Assembly: GCA_045863035.1 (NCBI GenBank)
Contig: BTUV01000021.1
Location: forward strand, 1 to 35,175
Origin: H2-BAC3 sp045863035
Lineage (GTDB): Bacteria; Bacteroidota; Ignavibacteria; Ignavibacteriales; Ignavibacteriaceae
Reading direction: 5' to 3'
DNA length: 35,175 nt
The notes below the pieces were generated by a model. The model had not been told where the DNA came from. It saw nothing but the letters and a program-made list of their open reading frames with translations, and made no database searches. Positions 17,057 through 25,394 of this stretch are shown piece by piece (position 1 is the stretch's first letter; each line of letters begins with the position of its first letter). The translations under genes and the position numbers were made by a program.

Positions 17057-17508
17057 GGATTTTTACTTTCGAGCATAATGGTAACCGGTCCGTCATTGAT
17101 AATTTCGACACTCATCATAGCGCCAAAAATTCCTGTTTTAACTTTATCATCACCGAGCAGATCACGAAGCCGCCGTATATATTTTTCGTAAAGGGGAATT
17201 GCCAGTGGCGGTTTTGCTGATTCGCTAAAGCTTGGTCTGTTGCCCTTAGAACCATCCCCATATAATGTAAATTGCGAGACAACAAGAACTTCCCCTTCTA
17301 TATCTCTCACGGAAAGATTCATCTTTCCTTCAACATCAGAAAAAATTCTGAGTGAAACTGTCTTATCGGCTAAATAGATTGCATCCGCTTCCGTATCAGT
17401 GAATTTAACTCCCAGTAATACTACAAGACCCTTACCGGTTCTTACCGAATAATCATCTTCGGGTATTGTTACTCCCGCGCTGCTCACTCTTTGAATCAGC
17501 GCTCTCAT
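17053..17508 (-). CDS. dtd: D-aminoacyl-tRNA deacylase (DTD)
   Basis: 151 residues, the family's standard size. Hydrolyses D-amino acids (and glycine) mischarged on tRNA in the cytoplasm. The two active-site motifs are present: SQFTLYG (78-84) and NDGPVT (138-143), which contains the Gly-cisPro selectivity element. The N-terminal MRALIQRVSSAGV is typical. It overlaps prmC and the downstream metalloenzyme gene by 4 bases each. Confidence 0.97.
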   Translation of the reverse strand: MRALIQRVSSAGVTIPEDDYSVRTGKGLVVLLGVKFTDTEADAIYLADKTVSLRIFSDVEGKMNLSVRDIEGEVLVVSQFTLYGDGSKGNRPSFSESAKPPLAIPLYEKYIRRLRDLLGDDKVKTGIFGAMMSVEIINDGPVTIMLESKNP

Positions 17509-18359
17509 GAATGCACTCCGGTAATGACACGGTTAATACCTGAATAATCCTTGATGATCTTAATCTCCCGGAAGCCATGTTCAGCCATAATCTGCTGTAC
17601 TGCATCGGAGGAATTATAACCGAGTTCAAAAAAAAGCCGCCCGCCTGTTTTTAATTTTTCGCCGGCGAATTGAGTGATACGTCTGTAAAACTTCATTCCG
17701 TCTGACTCATCTGTAACTGCATTGCGCGGTTCATATTTCACAATTTCTTCCTGAAGCGTTTCATATTCCGTATGGGGGACATAAGGCGGGTTTGAAACAA
17801 TAAGATCAGCTTCCGGCAGGTTGCTCTGGTTTTTTTCTAATATATCCTGCCTGAGCAGATGCACTTTTTCCAAAAGGTTCAGGTTCTTTATATTTTCCTC
17901 CGCTAAAGCCAATGCCTGTTCATTTATATCCATGGAATAGACTTTACTGTTGCTCAGCTTTGAGGCCAGAGCCGCACAAATGTTACCAGAACCGGTACCA
18001 ATATCAATTATAACCGGAGATTCTGTCCCCGCCAATGACTTTAATACTTCCTCCACCAGAATTTCAGTTTCCGGTCGCGGGATAAGCGCTGAGGAATTTA
18101 CCTTAAACTCCAGTCCGAAGAATTCAACCTTGCCTAAAATATATTGCAGGGGCTCCCGCTGCGCCCTGCGCCTTACAAATTCCCTGTACCCGTTCACCTC
18201 ATCCTCCTTTAAAGGACGGTCAAACTGAAGATAGAGGTTCAGACGTTTGCAGTTGAGTACCTCAGCGAGAAGGAGCTCGGCATTAAGACGGGGTGACTCA
18301 ATCCCCTTTTCCGAGAAAAATTTATCGACTTTTTCAAGCAGTTCTAATACAGTGGGCAT
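17505..18359 (-). CDS. prmC: Release factor glutamine N5-methyltransferase (PrmC/HemK)
   Basis: 284 residues. Methylates the GGQ glutamine of peptide-chain release factors RF1/RF2. The N-terminal helical domain carries REPLQYILGKVEFFG, followed by IPRPETE, the SAM loop DIGTGSGN (119-126) and the catalytic NPPY (190-193). First gene of the minus-strand unit prmC-dtd-metalloenzyme-comEC-purK-purE. The 62 bases upstream to the divergent GT9 gene must hold promoters for both directions. AGGAG lies about 15 bases from the ATG, longer than usual. Confidence 0.96.
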   Translation of the reverse strand: MPTVLELLEKVDKFFSEKGIESPRLNAELLLAEVLNCKRLNLYLQFDRPLKEDEVNGYREFVRRRAQREPLQYILGKVEFFGLEFKVNSSALIPRPETEILVEEVLKSLAGTESPVIIDIGTGSGNICAALASKLSNSKVYSMDINEQALALAEENIKNLNLLEKVHLLRQDILEKNQSNLPEADLIVSNPPYVPHTEYETLQEEIVKYEPRNAVTDESDGMKFYRRITQFAGEKLKTGGRLFFELGYNSSDAVQQIMAEHGFREIKIIKDYSGINRVITGVHS

Positions 18360-18421
18360 TTTACGGTGTTCGTATTCTCCTGAATCTGAAATCTAAATAT
18401 AAAAAATTGTAAATTGCCTTT

Positions 18422-19483
18422 TTGAAATCATTGTTCTTAAAGGAAATCCCCGGCGTGAATCTGTCCGCAGACGGAATCAGAAAAATACTCTGCATTAAGC
18501 TCAAGGGCATAGGTGATGTCGTCCTTGCCGGCATCGTTTTTGACTCCCTGACAGAGGCATTTCCGAAGGCGGAGATACATTATCTGACCGAAAAGCCCTC
18601 AGAAGCGTTACTGGCAAAGCTCCCCTTTGTTTCAAAGGTACATTTGTTCAGAAAAAAGGAGAACTTCGGCGGACCCAAAACCATACTCGATGTAAGGCGT
18701 GAGCGCTTTGATTTGGTACTCGATTTTTACTCAAACCCGCGTACTGCCCTTATCACTTATCTTTCAGGTGCGAAATACCGGGCTGGATTTCCTTATCGCG
18801 GGAGAACCTATGCGTATAATATCCTTGGTCCGCGGGAAAGAGCAACCTACCATGCTGCCGACCTTCACCTCAAATTTATTGAGATGGCAGGTATCAGAAT
18901 CACCTCGAAGAAGCTCTATTTTGGCATGGACAGCAATGATGCTGAATTTGCTGATACATTCTGGAAACAGACTTTTACCGGGAATGATCTGGTGACTGGA
19001 ATTTCGCCCACTGGCGGCTGGGAGTCAAAAAAGTGTGACGCAGATAAATTATATGAAATAGCGGCTACAGTCCAGAAAAATTTCAATAGCAAAATCCTTA
19101 TTCTCTGGGGACCTGGCGATGAAGCTGATGCTGAACAAATCCATAAAATGTCAGATAGAAAATTCATCCTTGCCCCGAAGTGCAGCATAACCGAAATGGG
19201 AGCTCTCATAAAAAAATGCACAGGAATGATCGCCAATGACAGCGGACCGATGCACATTGCGACTGCAGTTGGAACCCCGGTGCTCGGTCTCTACGGCCCG
19301 ACTGACCCCCGGCTTCAGGGACCATACGGTAAGAATAACCGCTATTTCAGATTAGAGGAGCTTGAATGCATTGGATGTAACCTGCTTGTCTGTCCCAGAA
19401 AACATGAGTGCTTCAGAGAACTCCCTGCCGGAGTAATTGCAGAACTTTATTCTGATATGATTAACGGAGCAGTGCGTGGCTGA
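18422..19483 (+). CDS. Glycosyltransferase family 9 (heptosyltransferase-like), first of three
   Basis: 353 residues. GT-B fold of the WaaC/WaaF/WaaQ type, which adds heptose or related sugars from nucleotide donors to lipid A core or similar glycolipids at the inner membrane. The N-terminal ILCIKLKGIGDVVLAG and the C-terminal donor site NDSGPMHIATAVGTPVLGLYGPTDP are clear, and a Cys cluster (CIGCNLLVCPRKHECF) follows as in many GT9 proteins. Start is uncertain: the listed TTG has no ribosome site, whereas an in-frame GTG at 18455 follows AAAGGA by 10 bases and may be the true start. Overlaps the next gene by 8 bases. Confidence 0.88.
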   Translation: MKSLFLKEIPGVNLSADGIRKILCIKLKGIGDVVLAGIVFDSLTEAFPKAEIHYLTEKPSEALLAKLPFVSKVHLFRKKENFGGPKTILDVRRERFDLVLDFYSNPRTALITYLSGAKYRAGFPYRGRTYAYNILGPRERATYHAADLHLKFIEMAGIRITSKKLYFGMDSNDAEFADTFWKQTFTGNDLVTGISPTGGWESKKCDADKLYEIAATVQKNFNSKILILWGPGDEADAEQIHKMSDRKFILAPKCSITEMGALIKKCTGMIANDSGPMHIATAVGTPVLGLYGPTDPRLQGPYGKNNRYFRLEELECIGCNLLVCPRKHECFRELPAGVIAELYSDMINGAVRG

Positions 19484-20567
19484 AATTATAAAATCTGCTG
19501 AAAACCTTGTAAAAAAAGTAATTCTCAAAACGTACGTTCATTTGCATAAGGTCTCGCGTAAAAATTTTCAGTTCTCAGTAACAAAAGAAAGTAAAATACT
19601 GCTTATCCGGCTTAACCGTGTGGGTGATGCATTGGTAACTACTCCGTTCATTCACCTTCTGAAACAAAAAACGGGCGCGCAAATATATATACTGGCTGAC
19701 AGGCGGAATCATTTTGTCTTCCGGCATAACCCGGAGATAAGCGATGTTTTTATTTATGAGAAAAAACCGCCCAAATCAGGCGAACAGCTTAAAAAACTCC
19801 GTGAAATGAATTTTGACGCGGTTGTAGATTTGCATGATGATGTTTCCAATACGGTCACCACTATTGTTGGCGGTATGAATTGCAAAGTGAAAGCCGGGCT
19901 CGAAAAAACAACATCACCGGTCTATACGCATACTGTACCGCGCAAAAATCCGGAAGTGACACATATCATCGAACGGCTGGCTGAACTCGGCTCCATCTTC
20001 GGTTTTCAGCCGGATGCAAAGGAACTTCAGATTCAGATGTATATATCCGGAGAAGCTGATCGGCGGATGCATGAAAAAATACAACCTCTCTTAGAAAGCG
20101 GAAAACTGATAACAGCAGTAAACATCAGCGCCGGGAGCAAGGCGCGTTTCTGGGGAACAGACCGGTTCTTAAAGCTCATTCAGTTTCTTAAAACTCAGGA
20201 GACTGAGTATATCATCCTGGCAGACCCAAAAGATTTGCATCACACAGAAGAGATTTTTAATGAGGCGGGAAGAGTGTTTGCTCCGCCTTCATTTGAAGAA
20301 CTTGCTGCTATTCTGCAATACAGCGATATTCTTTTTTCACCTGATACAGCGCCGGTGCATCTGGCTTCAATGTTCAGAAAACCGGTTTTTGGGCTTTACG
20401 TTCATTTTAATACCAAAGATGTTATCTGGTTCCCCTATAATTGTGACTATGAAGTGGTTCTCACTAAAGAACCTAATCTTGACAATGTTAGTTTTGACGA
20501 AGTAATTAAAAAGTTTAAACCATTTTTAGAAAAATATATACATGCAAAAAGAAGCTCAATCCTGTAA
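19476..20567 (+). CDS. Glycosyltransferase family 9 (heptosyltransferase-like), second of three
   Basis: 363 residues with a GTG start preceded by GGAG at suitable spacing and overlapping the previous stop by 8 bases. ILLIRLNRVGDALVTTPFI is the GT9 N-terminal loop, VDLHDDVSNTVTT follows, and FSPDTAPVHLASMFRKPVFGLYV is the nucleotide-sugar site. Less like the classical WaaF than its neighbour (no GPTDP motif). Probably adds a core sugar in the same lipopolysaccharide or surface glycolipid; the actual donor is not visible. Overlaps the third GT9 by 26 bases. Confidence 0.86.
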   Translation: MAEIIKSAENLVKKVILKTYVHLHKVSRKNFQFSVTKESKILLIRLNRVGDALVTTPFIHLLKQKTGAQIYILADRRNHFVFRHNPEISDVFIYEKKPPKSGEQLKKLREMNFDAVVDLHDDVSNTVTTIVGGMNCKVKAGLEKTTSPVYTHTVPRKNPEVTHIIERLAELGSIFGFQPDAKELQIQMYISGEADRRMHEKIQPLLESGKLITAVNISAGSKARFWGTDRFLKLIQFLKTQETEYIILADPKDLHHTEEIFNEAGRVFAPPSFEELAAILQYSDILFSPDTAPVHLASMFRKPVFGLYVHFNTKDVIWFPYNCDYEVVLTKEPNLDNVSFDEVIKKFKPFLEKYIHAKRSSIL

Positions 20568-21711
20568 AAGATTTAACGGTTATAAACCCTGCTATGCTGA
20601 TCATAACTGCTGGGAAGACGGATGCAAAGATAATATTCCTGTCGGGACGAAAATTCTGATTATCAATCTCGATGCAATGGGAGATGTGGTAATGACCACT
20701 GCCCGGCTTCCTGAACTGAAAAGGAAATTTCCCGATTCAACAATTTATTGGATTACTCTTAAAATAGCTGCTCCCCTGCTGCAAAATAATCCGCTGATTG
20801 ACAAAGTGCTGCCATACGATTTTGAGTCTCTTTCTATTCTTCAGTCGATGGAGTTTGATTATGTAATGTGTTCTGACAAATCACAACGGTCATGTGCCAT
20901 CCTAAATCTTGTACCCGGTAAACATAAACTGGGCTTCGGACTTGACCCCAACGGCAAAATTATTCCGATGAATAAAGGAGCTGAGTATAACTTCCGGCTT
21001 GGAATGGATGACCATTTTAAGTTCAGAGAAAATACCCGGACGGGGCAGGATTATCTTGCTGAAACATTCGATATTGACTTTGTGAATGACGAGTATATAC
21101 TCAATCTCTCCGAGCAGGAAATAGCATATTTCCATGAATACCGGCAGAAAGTAAAAGTCCGCGAAAATGATTTTGTCATCGGATTTAACACCGGCTGTTC
21201 CGAACTTTTCCCGAATAAAAAGATGACGGTCGAGCAGCATCAGAATCTGATTTACTCCTTTCTTAAGTATTCTGATGTTAAAATCGCCCTGTTTGGCGGG
21301 CCTGAGGATACTCAGCGAAATTTACAGATTGCCGCGCCTTTCGGAGATAAAATCATCAATACTCCGACAACTGACGGTGTCAGAAGAGGTATTGTCTATG
21401 AAAATCTGGCTGATGTGGTAATCACCGGAGATTCATTCGGGATGCATCTTGCCATTGGCTTAAAAAAGTTTGTTATTGCATGGTTTGGTTTGAGCTGTTG
21501 GACTGAAATTGACCTTTACGGCAGAGGTGTGAAACTTTTCCCCAAAGATCTTTTCTGTTCACCATGCTGGAAAAAAAGCTGCCCCTATAATCTTGAATGT
21601 ATTCAAATGATCGACTTAGACCGTATCGTGAAAGAAACGATGGATTTTTATACTACCGGTGCATGGGAAAAAGCAAAGATGCTGAACCAGGCATATATAC
21701 AAAAAGGATAA
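20542..21711 (+). CDS. Glycosyltransferase family 9 with N-terminal Cys cluster, third of three
   Basis: 389 residues, ATG start inside the previous gene (26-base overlap). An N-terminal extension with CKRFNGYKPC and CWEDGC (four Cys within about 30 residues) precedes the usual GT9 beginning ILIINLDAMGDVVMTTARLP. The donor site reads TGDSFGMHLAIGLKKFVIAWFG. A second Cys cluster (CSPCWKKSCPYNLEC) closes the protein. The paired Cys sets suggest zinc binding or disulfides between termini; this is inference. Last of the GT9 trio, 6 bases before ispE. Confidence 0.85.
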   Translation: MQKEAQSCKRFNGYKPCYADHNCWEDGCKDNIPVGTKILIINLDAMGDVVMTTARLPELKRKFPDSTIYWITLKIAAPLLQNNPLIDKVLPYDFESLSILQSMEFDYVMCSDKSQRSCAILNLVPGKHKLGFGLDPNGKIIPMNKGAEYNFRLGMDDHFKFRENTRTGQDYLAETFDIDFVNDEYILNLSEQEIAYFHEYRQKVKVRENDFVIGFNTGCSELFPNKKMTVEQHQNLIYSFLKYSDVKIALFGGPEDTQRNLQIAAPFGDKIINTPTTDGVRRGIVYENLADVVITGDSFGMHLAIGLKKFVIAWFGLSCWTEIDLYGRGVKLFPKDLFCSPCWKKSCPYNLECIQMIDLDRIVKETMDFYTTGAWEKAKMLNQAYIQKG

Positions 21712-21717
21712 GTCAGA

Positions 21718-22557
21718 TTGGAATCTCTCAGGCGTGAAGCACACGCAAAAATCAATATCGGTCTCAATATTATAAACCGGCGGAATGATGGTTTTCATGA
21801 TATAGAAACCTTATTCATACCGATTAAACTTTGTGATGTGATAACATTTTCCAAAAGTGAGAGCTTGGAGTTTACTGCTTCAGTACCACATCTGACTTCC
21901 TCGCCTGAGGATAACCTTATTATGAAAGCATTGCGGCTGGTTGAAAAGTTTACGCAAATGAAGCTGAGCGTAAAAATTCATCTTGAAAAACACATCCCGA
22001 CCGGAGCAGGTCTGGGAGGAGGAAGTTCAGATGCAGCAGCAACACTCATAGCGCTTAATCAGCTTTTCAACCTGAATATCGAAAGTCAGGAATTGCAAAA
22101 GATGGCGCTTTACCTTGGGAGTGATGTACCATTTTTTCTGTATCCCTATCCTTCTATTGGCGAGGGGAGGGGGGAAATTCTCACAAAAATCAATCTTTCG
22201 CTTTCTTCTTATTATCTGCTATTGGTAAATCCGGGTATCCATGTTCCTACCGGCTGGGCTTATTCAAAAGTTACTCCCGCAAAACCGGAGAAAAGTCTTA
22301 CTTCATTGCAGGGGCGGCAGGATATACAACTTTCTGAACTTATTACCTGGCTGCGGAACGATTTTGAAAAACCGGTTTTTGAAGACTATCCCCGGATAAA
22401 AGAACTGAAAGAAGTTATGAACCGCTCAGGTGCAATATATACACAGATGAGCGGCTCAGGTTCCACAGTGTTTGCATTATTCGAATCGCCGGAGGCAGTT
22501 GACCTCTGTATTTCTGAAATTAACCCCTGTTATTTTATCTATCATGAAAAACTATAA
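21718..22557 (+). CDS. ispE: 4-diphosphocytidyl-2-C-methyl-D-erythritol kinase (IspE)
   Basis: 279 residues. GHMP-family kinase that phosphorylates CDP-ME at O2 in the MEP isoprenoid pathway. AKINIGLNI at the N-terminus, PTGAGLGGGSSDAA (ATP loop), SDVPFFL with GRGE, and SGSGSTVFALF near the C-terminus are diagnostic. The TTG start is supported by AAAAGGAT about 8 bases upstream and no ATG fits. It follows the GT9 trio by 6 bases and overlaps the amidase gene by 14. Confidence 0.97.
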   Translation: MESLRREAHAKINIGLNIINRRNDGFHDIETLFIPIKLCDVITFSKSESLEFTASVPHLTSSPEDNLIMKALRLVEKFTQMKLSVKIHLEKHIPTGAGLGGGSSDAAATLIALNQLFNLNIESQELQKMALYLGSDVPFFLYPYPSIGEGRGEILTKINLSLSSYYLLLVNPGIHVPTGWAYSKVTPAKPEKSLTSLQGRQDIQLSELITWLRNDFEKPVFEDYPRIKELKEVMNRSGAIYTQMSGSGSTVFALFESPEAVDLCISEINPCYFIYHEKL

Positions 22558-23149
22558 ATTATTTCTTCTTCCCCTTGCGTTATACATCATCGCCGGCTTC
22601 ATTGGCTGTGCAGGATCAAAGCCCTCGGATGAGCTGCAGTTTATCAGCCGCGATCAGTGGAATGCACTGCCCCCTAAACCCTATAACACTCATGTGCCGG
22701 TCAGAATAACCGTGCATCACGAAGGCACAAAGTTTGACAGCAGCAAGGGCAGCCCCGGTAACTTTTTGGCACGTGTGCAGAAATGGGGTATGGGACCTGA
22801 CAGAAACTGGTCAGACATTCCCTACCATTATATATTAGACTACTCCGGTATTGTTTATGAAGGCAGAAACGTATTTACCGTTGGTGAAACCGGAACAGAA
22901 TATGACCCGACCGGTCACCTGCTGATTTCTCTCATCGGCAATTTTGAAGTAGAAGAGACAAAAGAGCCCCAAATCAAAACGCTTATCAAAATGCTCGCGA
23001 TGAATTGCGAGAAATTTAATATCCCGGTTGATTCAATCAGAACGCACCGGGACTATGCCAAAACAAGCTGCCCCGGTAAAAATGTCTATGCCCTGTTTGA
23101 AAACGGATATATACAGTCTGAGGTCAGGAAACTACTTTCTCAAGAGTAA
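22544..23149 (+). CDS. Lipoprotein N-acetylmuramoyl-L-alanine amidase / PGRP-like (amidase_2)
   Basis: 201 residues from the ATG at 22544. The frame is open 24 codons further upstream, but only this ATG begins a lipoprotein signal (MKNYKLFLLPLALYIIAGFIGC, lipobox near FIGC). The amidase_2 domain shows VTVHH-type zinc His (RITVHHEGT), PYHYILDYSG, and THRDYAKTSCPGK with the remaining zinc ligands His and Cys. Such enzymes cut the amide between MurNAc and L-Ala in peptidoglycan. Membrane-anchored in the periplasm, it probably acts in wall turnover. It overlaps ispE by 14 bases and the convergent LD-carboxypeptidase gene by 26. Confidence 0.9.
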   Translation: MKNYKLFLLPLALYIIAGFIGCAGSKPSDELQFISRDQWNALPPKPYNTHVPVRITVHHEGTKFDSSKGSPGNFLARVQKWGMGPDRNWSDIPYHYILDYSGIVYEGRNVFTVGETGTEYDPTGHLLISLIGNFEVEETKEPQIKTLIKMLAMNCEKFNIPVDSIRTHRDYAKTSCPGKNVYALFENGYIQSEVRKLLSQE

Positions 23150-24059
23150 AAAACTTCTTTTTAACAAAATCAATTTTTACTTTTGCCCCGACCGGCAGCG
23201 TTAAATTCCTTTTGATATGACCGTGGGGAAAATTCCTGATGACCGGTATTTTCAGTTTGTATATATACCGTTCAAAAACCTCCTCTAAAGTAAGGGTTGG
23301 TTTGTCCGGTTCTTCCGCGCAATCGGTGAACTGACCGAGTATAATTGCTTTCAGTTTTTTCAGTTCGCCCATAAGTTCAAACTGATTTAGCATACGGTCA
23401 ATCCGGTATGGCTTTTCACCAACATCTTCAATAAAGAGGATTTTGTCCTTAAAATCAGGCAGGTATTTAGAACCGGCCAGAGCGGTTAATAGCGCAAGAT
23501 TCCCCCCGATCAACCGTCCTTCCGCGGTACCTTTGCCAACAAATTCCGCTTCATGGTCAGGAAATTCACCCAGAATATCCAGATTCTTTTCAGAAGAGGT
23601 TATCGCTCTGAAAAATGATGCTTCGGTCACCGGGTCAATTTCTGAATGGAAGTCAACCGCCGGCATGGGTCCGGCAAAAGTTATAAGCTTCGCTTGTGTG
23701 TAAAACGCCATTTGGAGGGAGGTTATATCGCTGTAACCGGAAAAGATTTTCCCATGCCCGGAAAATTTATCGTAAGGCAAATCTCTTAAAAGCCGGGGCG
23801 CTCCGTACCCCCCTCTCACGCAAAATACCGCTTTTATTTGTTTATTACTGAATGCCTGCCGGATATCATCGGCGCGCTCTTTATCCGTTCCGGCGAGATA
23901 TCCGCTCTCCTTCCCCACATTATTCCCGACTTGTACTTTATACCCTGAATTTTCAAAATATGCTATTGCTTTTGGAATTCTTTCCATATCAAATGGCTTT
24001 GATGAAGGTGAAATAAAGGAGATTACATCCCCCTTTTTGAGTGCTGCTGGCTTTTTCAT
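23124..24059 (-). CDS. ldcA: LD-carboxypeptidase (peptidase family S66, LdcA-like)
   Basis: 311 residues, standard S66 length, no signal peptide. Removes the terminal D-Ala from tetrapeptides released from murein in the cytoplasm. FCVRGGYGAPRLL (79-91) is the family hallmark, GYSDIT contains the likely nucleophile Ser110, and LFIEDVGEKPYRIDRML and FPHGHIKRNLTLPVG carry the likely Glu and His of the triad. The related MccF (immunity) proteins share the fold, but context with the amidase favours peptidoglycan recycling. Convergent with the amidase (26-base overlap) and divergent from the operon at 24151. Confidence 0.92.
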   Translation of the reverse strand: MKKPAALKKGDVISFISPSSKPFDMERIPKAIAYFENSGYKVQVGNNVGKESGYLAGTDKERADDIRQAFSNKQIKAVFCVRGGYGAPRLLRDLPYDKFSGHGKIFSGYSDITSLQMAFYTQAKLITFAGPMPAVDFHSEIDPVTEASFFRAITSSEKNLDILGEFPDHEAEFVGKGTAEGRLIGGNLALLTALAGSKYLPDFKDKILFIEDVGEKPYRIDRMLNQFELMGELKKLKAIILGQFTDCAEEPDKPTLTLEEVFERYIYKLKIPVIRNFPHGHIKRNLTLPVGAKVKIDFVKKKFFTLEKVVS

Positions 24060-24061
24060 TT

Positions 24062-24089
24062 TTGTTCAAAATATTAATAATCGGATAAT
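24062..24089 (+). promoter_or_regulatory. Candidate promoter for the 24151-35041 gene run
   Basis: TTGTTC (24062-24067), 16 bases, then GATAAT (24084-24089) in the 91-base divergent gap before the GTG at 24151. The match to a sigma-70 consensus is moderate. It is the only plausible pair in the gap for the twelve-gene run, but weak by itself. Confidence 0.3.
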
Positions 24090-24150
24090 ACTAAGTTAAC
24101 AATAAGGTAATATTCATGAAGTAGTTTACCGAATCATTTTACGGAAATTT

Positions 24151-25197
24151 GTGAAGAAGAAGATTTTATTTATTTGCGGTTCAGTTAATCAGACAACCAT
24201 GATGCACAAGATTTCGCAAAATCTTGAAGCACATGATCTCTATTTTACACCCTATTATGCTGATGGATTCATTGGTTTTCTGGTTAAAGCAGGTTTTCTG
24301 AAATTCACAATACTTGCCGGCAAATTTTTTGAATCCACCGTAGAGTATTTACGAAAGAATAATCTGCAAATTGATTATAAGGGTAAATTGAATGATTATG
24401 ATCTCATATTTACCTGCAGCGATCTCATTGTGCAGAAGAACTTAAAAGGGAAAAAGGTGATCCTGGTTCAGGAAGGGATGACTGATCCTGAAAATTTCAT
24501 GTATTATCTGGTTAAATTAACCGGACTCCCCCGGTTTTTAGCCAGTACATCAACAACAGGACTTTCCGGCTGTTATGATTCATTCTGTGTGGCTTCAGAA
24601 GGATATAAAGAACTGTTTATAAAAAAAGGTGCTCCCGCTGATAAGATTTCCGTAACCGGAATCCCGAATTTCGATAATTGCGTTCAGTACACAAAGAATG
24701 ACTTCCCTCTTCGGGATTATGTGCTGGTAGCTACCTCTGATGCCAGAGAAACCTTTAAATACGAAAACCGTAAAAAGTTTATTCAAAATGCCATTAAAAT
24801 AGCAGCCGGAAGACAGATTATTTTCAAACTTCACCCCAATGAAAATGTTTTGAGAGCTACTAAAGAAATCAAAGCTCTCATACCCGATGCTATTGTTTAT
24901 GACAAAGCAGATACGAATACTCTGATCGCAAACTGCGATGTCCTTATTACTAAATTCTCCTCAGTTGTATATGTGGGAATCTCTCTGGGGAAGGAAGTAC
25001 ATTCATGGTTTAATCTGGATGAACTGTACAAACTCGCTCCCCTGCAGAATAACGGAACCTCAGCGGTTCATATTGCCCAAGTTGCCGAGGAGCTTCTTCA
25101 GGTCTCGTCTAAAGAAAGTGAATTGGAAGAACTCGAGAAATCCTCGTCATTTAAACTCATCTTAAAACAAATCAACAAAACTCTGGCAGGTGTCTAA
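24151..25197 (+). CDS. GT-B glycosyltransferase-like protein, CDP-glycerol/TagF-like C-terminal half
   Basis: 348 residues, GTG start after ACGGAAAT. Soluble, no signal peptide. A Rossmann-like start (KKKILFICGS), VILVQEGMTDPENF, SVTGIPNFDN, then FKLHPNE (residues 230-236) and TKFSSVVYVGISLGKEV near 270-285. This order resembles the C-terminal half of CDP-glycerol glycerophosphotransferases and related capsule or sialic-acid-type transferases. As first gene of a run that makes a CMP-activated sugar acid, it is a candidate for the transferase that uses it. The link is inferred from context; the family match is moderate. Confidence 0.65.
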   Translation: MKKKILFICGSVNQTTMMHKISQNLEAHDLYFTPYYADGFIGFLVKAGFLKFTILAGKFFESTVEYLRKNNLQIDYKGKLNDYDLIFTCSDLIVQKNLKGKKVILVQEGMTDPENFMYYLVKLTGLPRFLASTSTTGLSGCYDSFCVASEGYKELFIKKGAPADKISVTGIPNFDNCVQYTKNDFPLRDYVLVATSDARETFKYENRKKFIQNAIKIAAGRQIIFKLHPNENVLRATKEIKALIPDAIVYDKADTNTLIANCDVLITKFSSVVYVGISLGKEVHSWFNLDELYKLAPLQNNGTSAVHIAQVAEELLQVSSKESELEELEKSSSFKLILKQINKTLAGV

Positions 25198-25394
25198 TGA
25201 AAAACAGCTTTAGTAACAATTTTTCTTTCATTGTTGCAATGATTCTTACCAATCTGATTTCAGTTCTGCGTGAAGAGTATAATCTCGCCATAATTCTGAC
25301 GGGAATTACTTTCATTTTTATCTCAATCCATCTGATTTTTAATCAGTCATCAGAGAGCGATACGGTCAGGAATAATGCCGAACAGCTCAATTAA
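25197..25394 (+). CDS. Small two-helix membrane protein, unknown function
   Basis: 65 residues. Starts at the last base of the upstream stop (TAATG) and its end overlaps spsF by 20 bases, so translational coupling supports a real gene. Two hydrophobic segments (about residues 9-24 and 29-48) flank a short charged turn (REEYN). The tail is hydrophilic. I do not recognise a family. It may anchor or assist the neighbouring transferase at the membrane. Confidence 0.6.
   Translation: MKNSFSNNFSFIVAMILTNLISVLREEYNLAIILTGITFIFISIHLIFNQSSESDTVRNNAEQLN

Noticed and set aside
22120..22180. Repeat-like CCTTCTATTGGCGAGGGGAG stretch inside ispE
   Set aside because: It looks like a dispersed repeat, but the spacing between the conserved DVPFFL and GRGE motifs is normal for IspE, so nothing is inserted.
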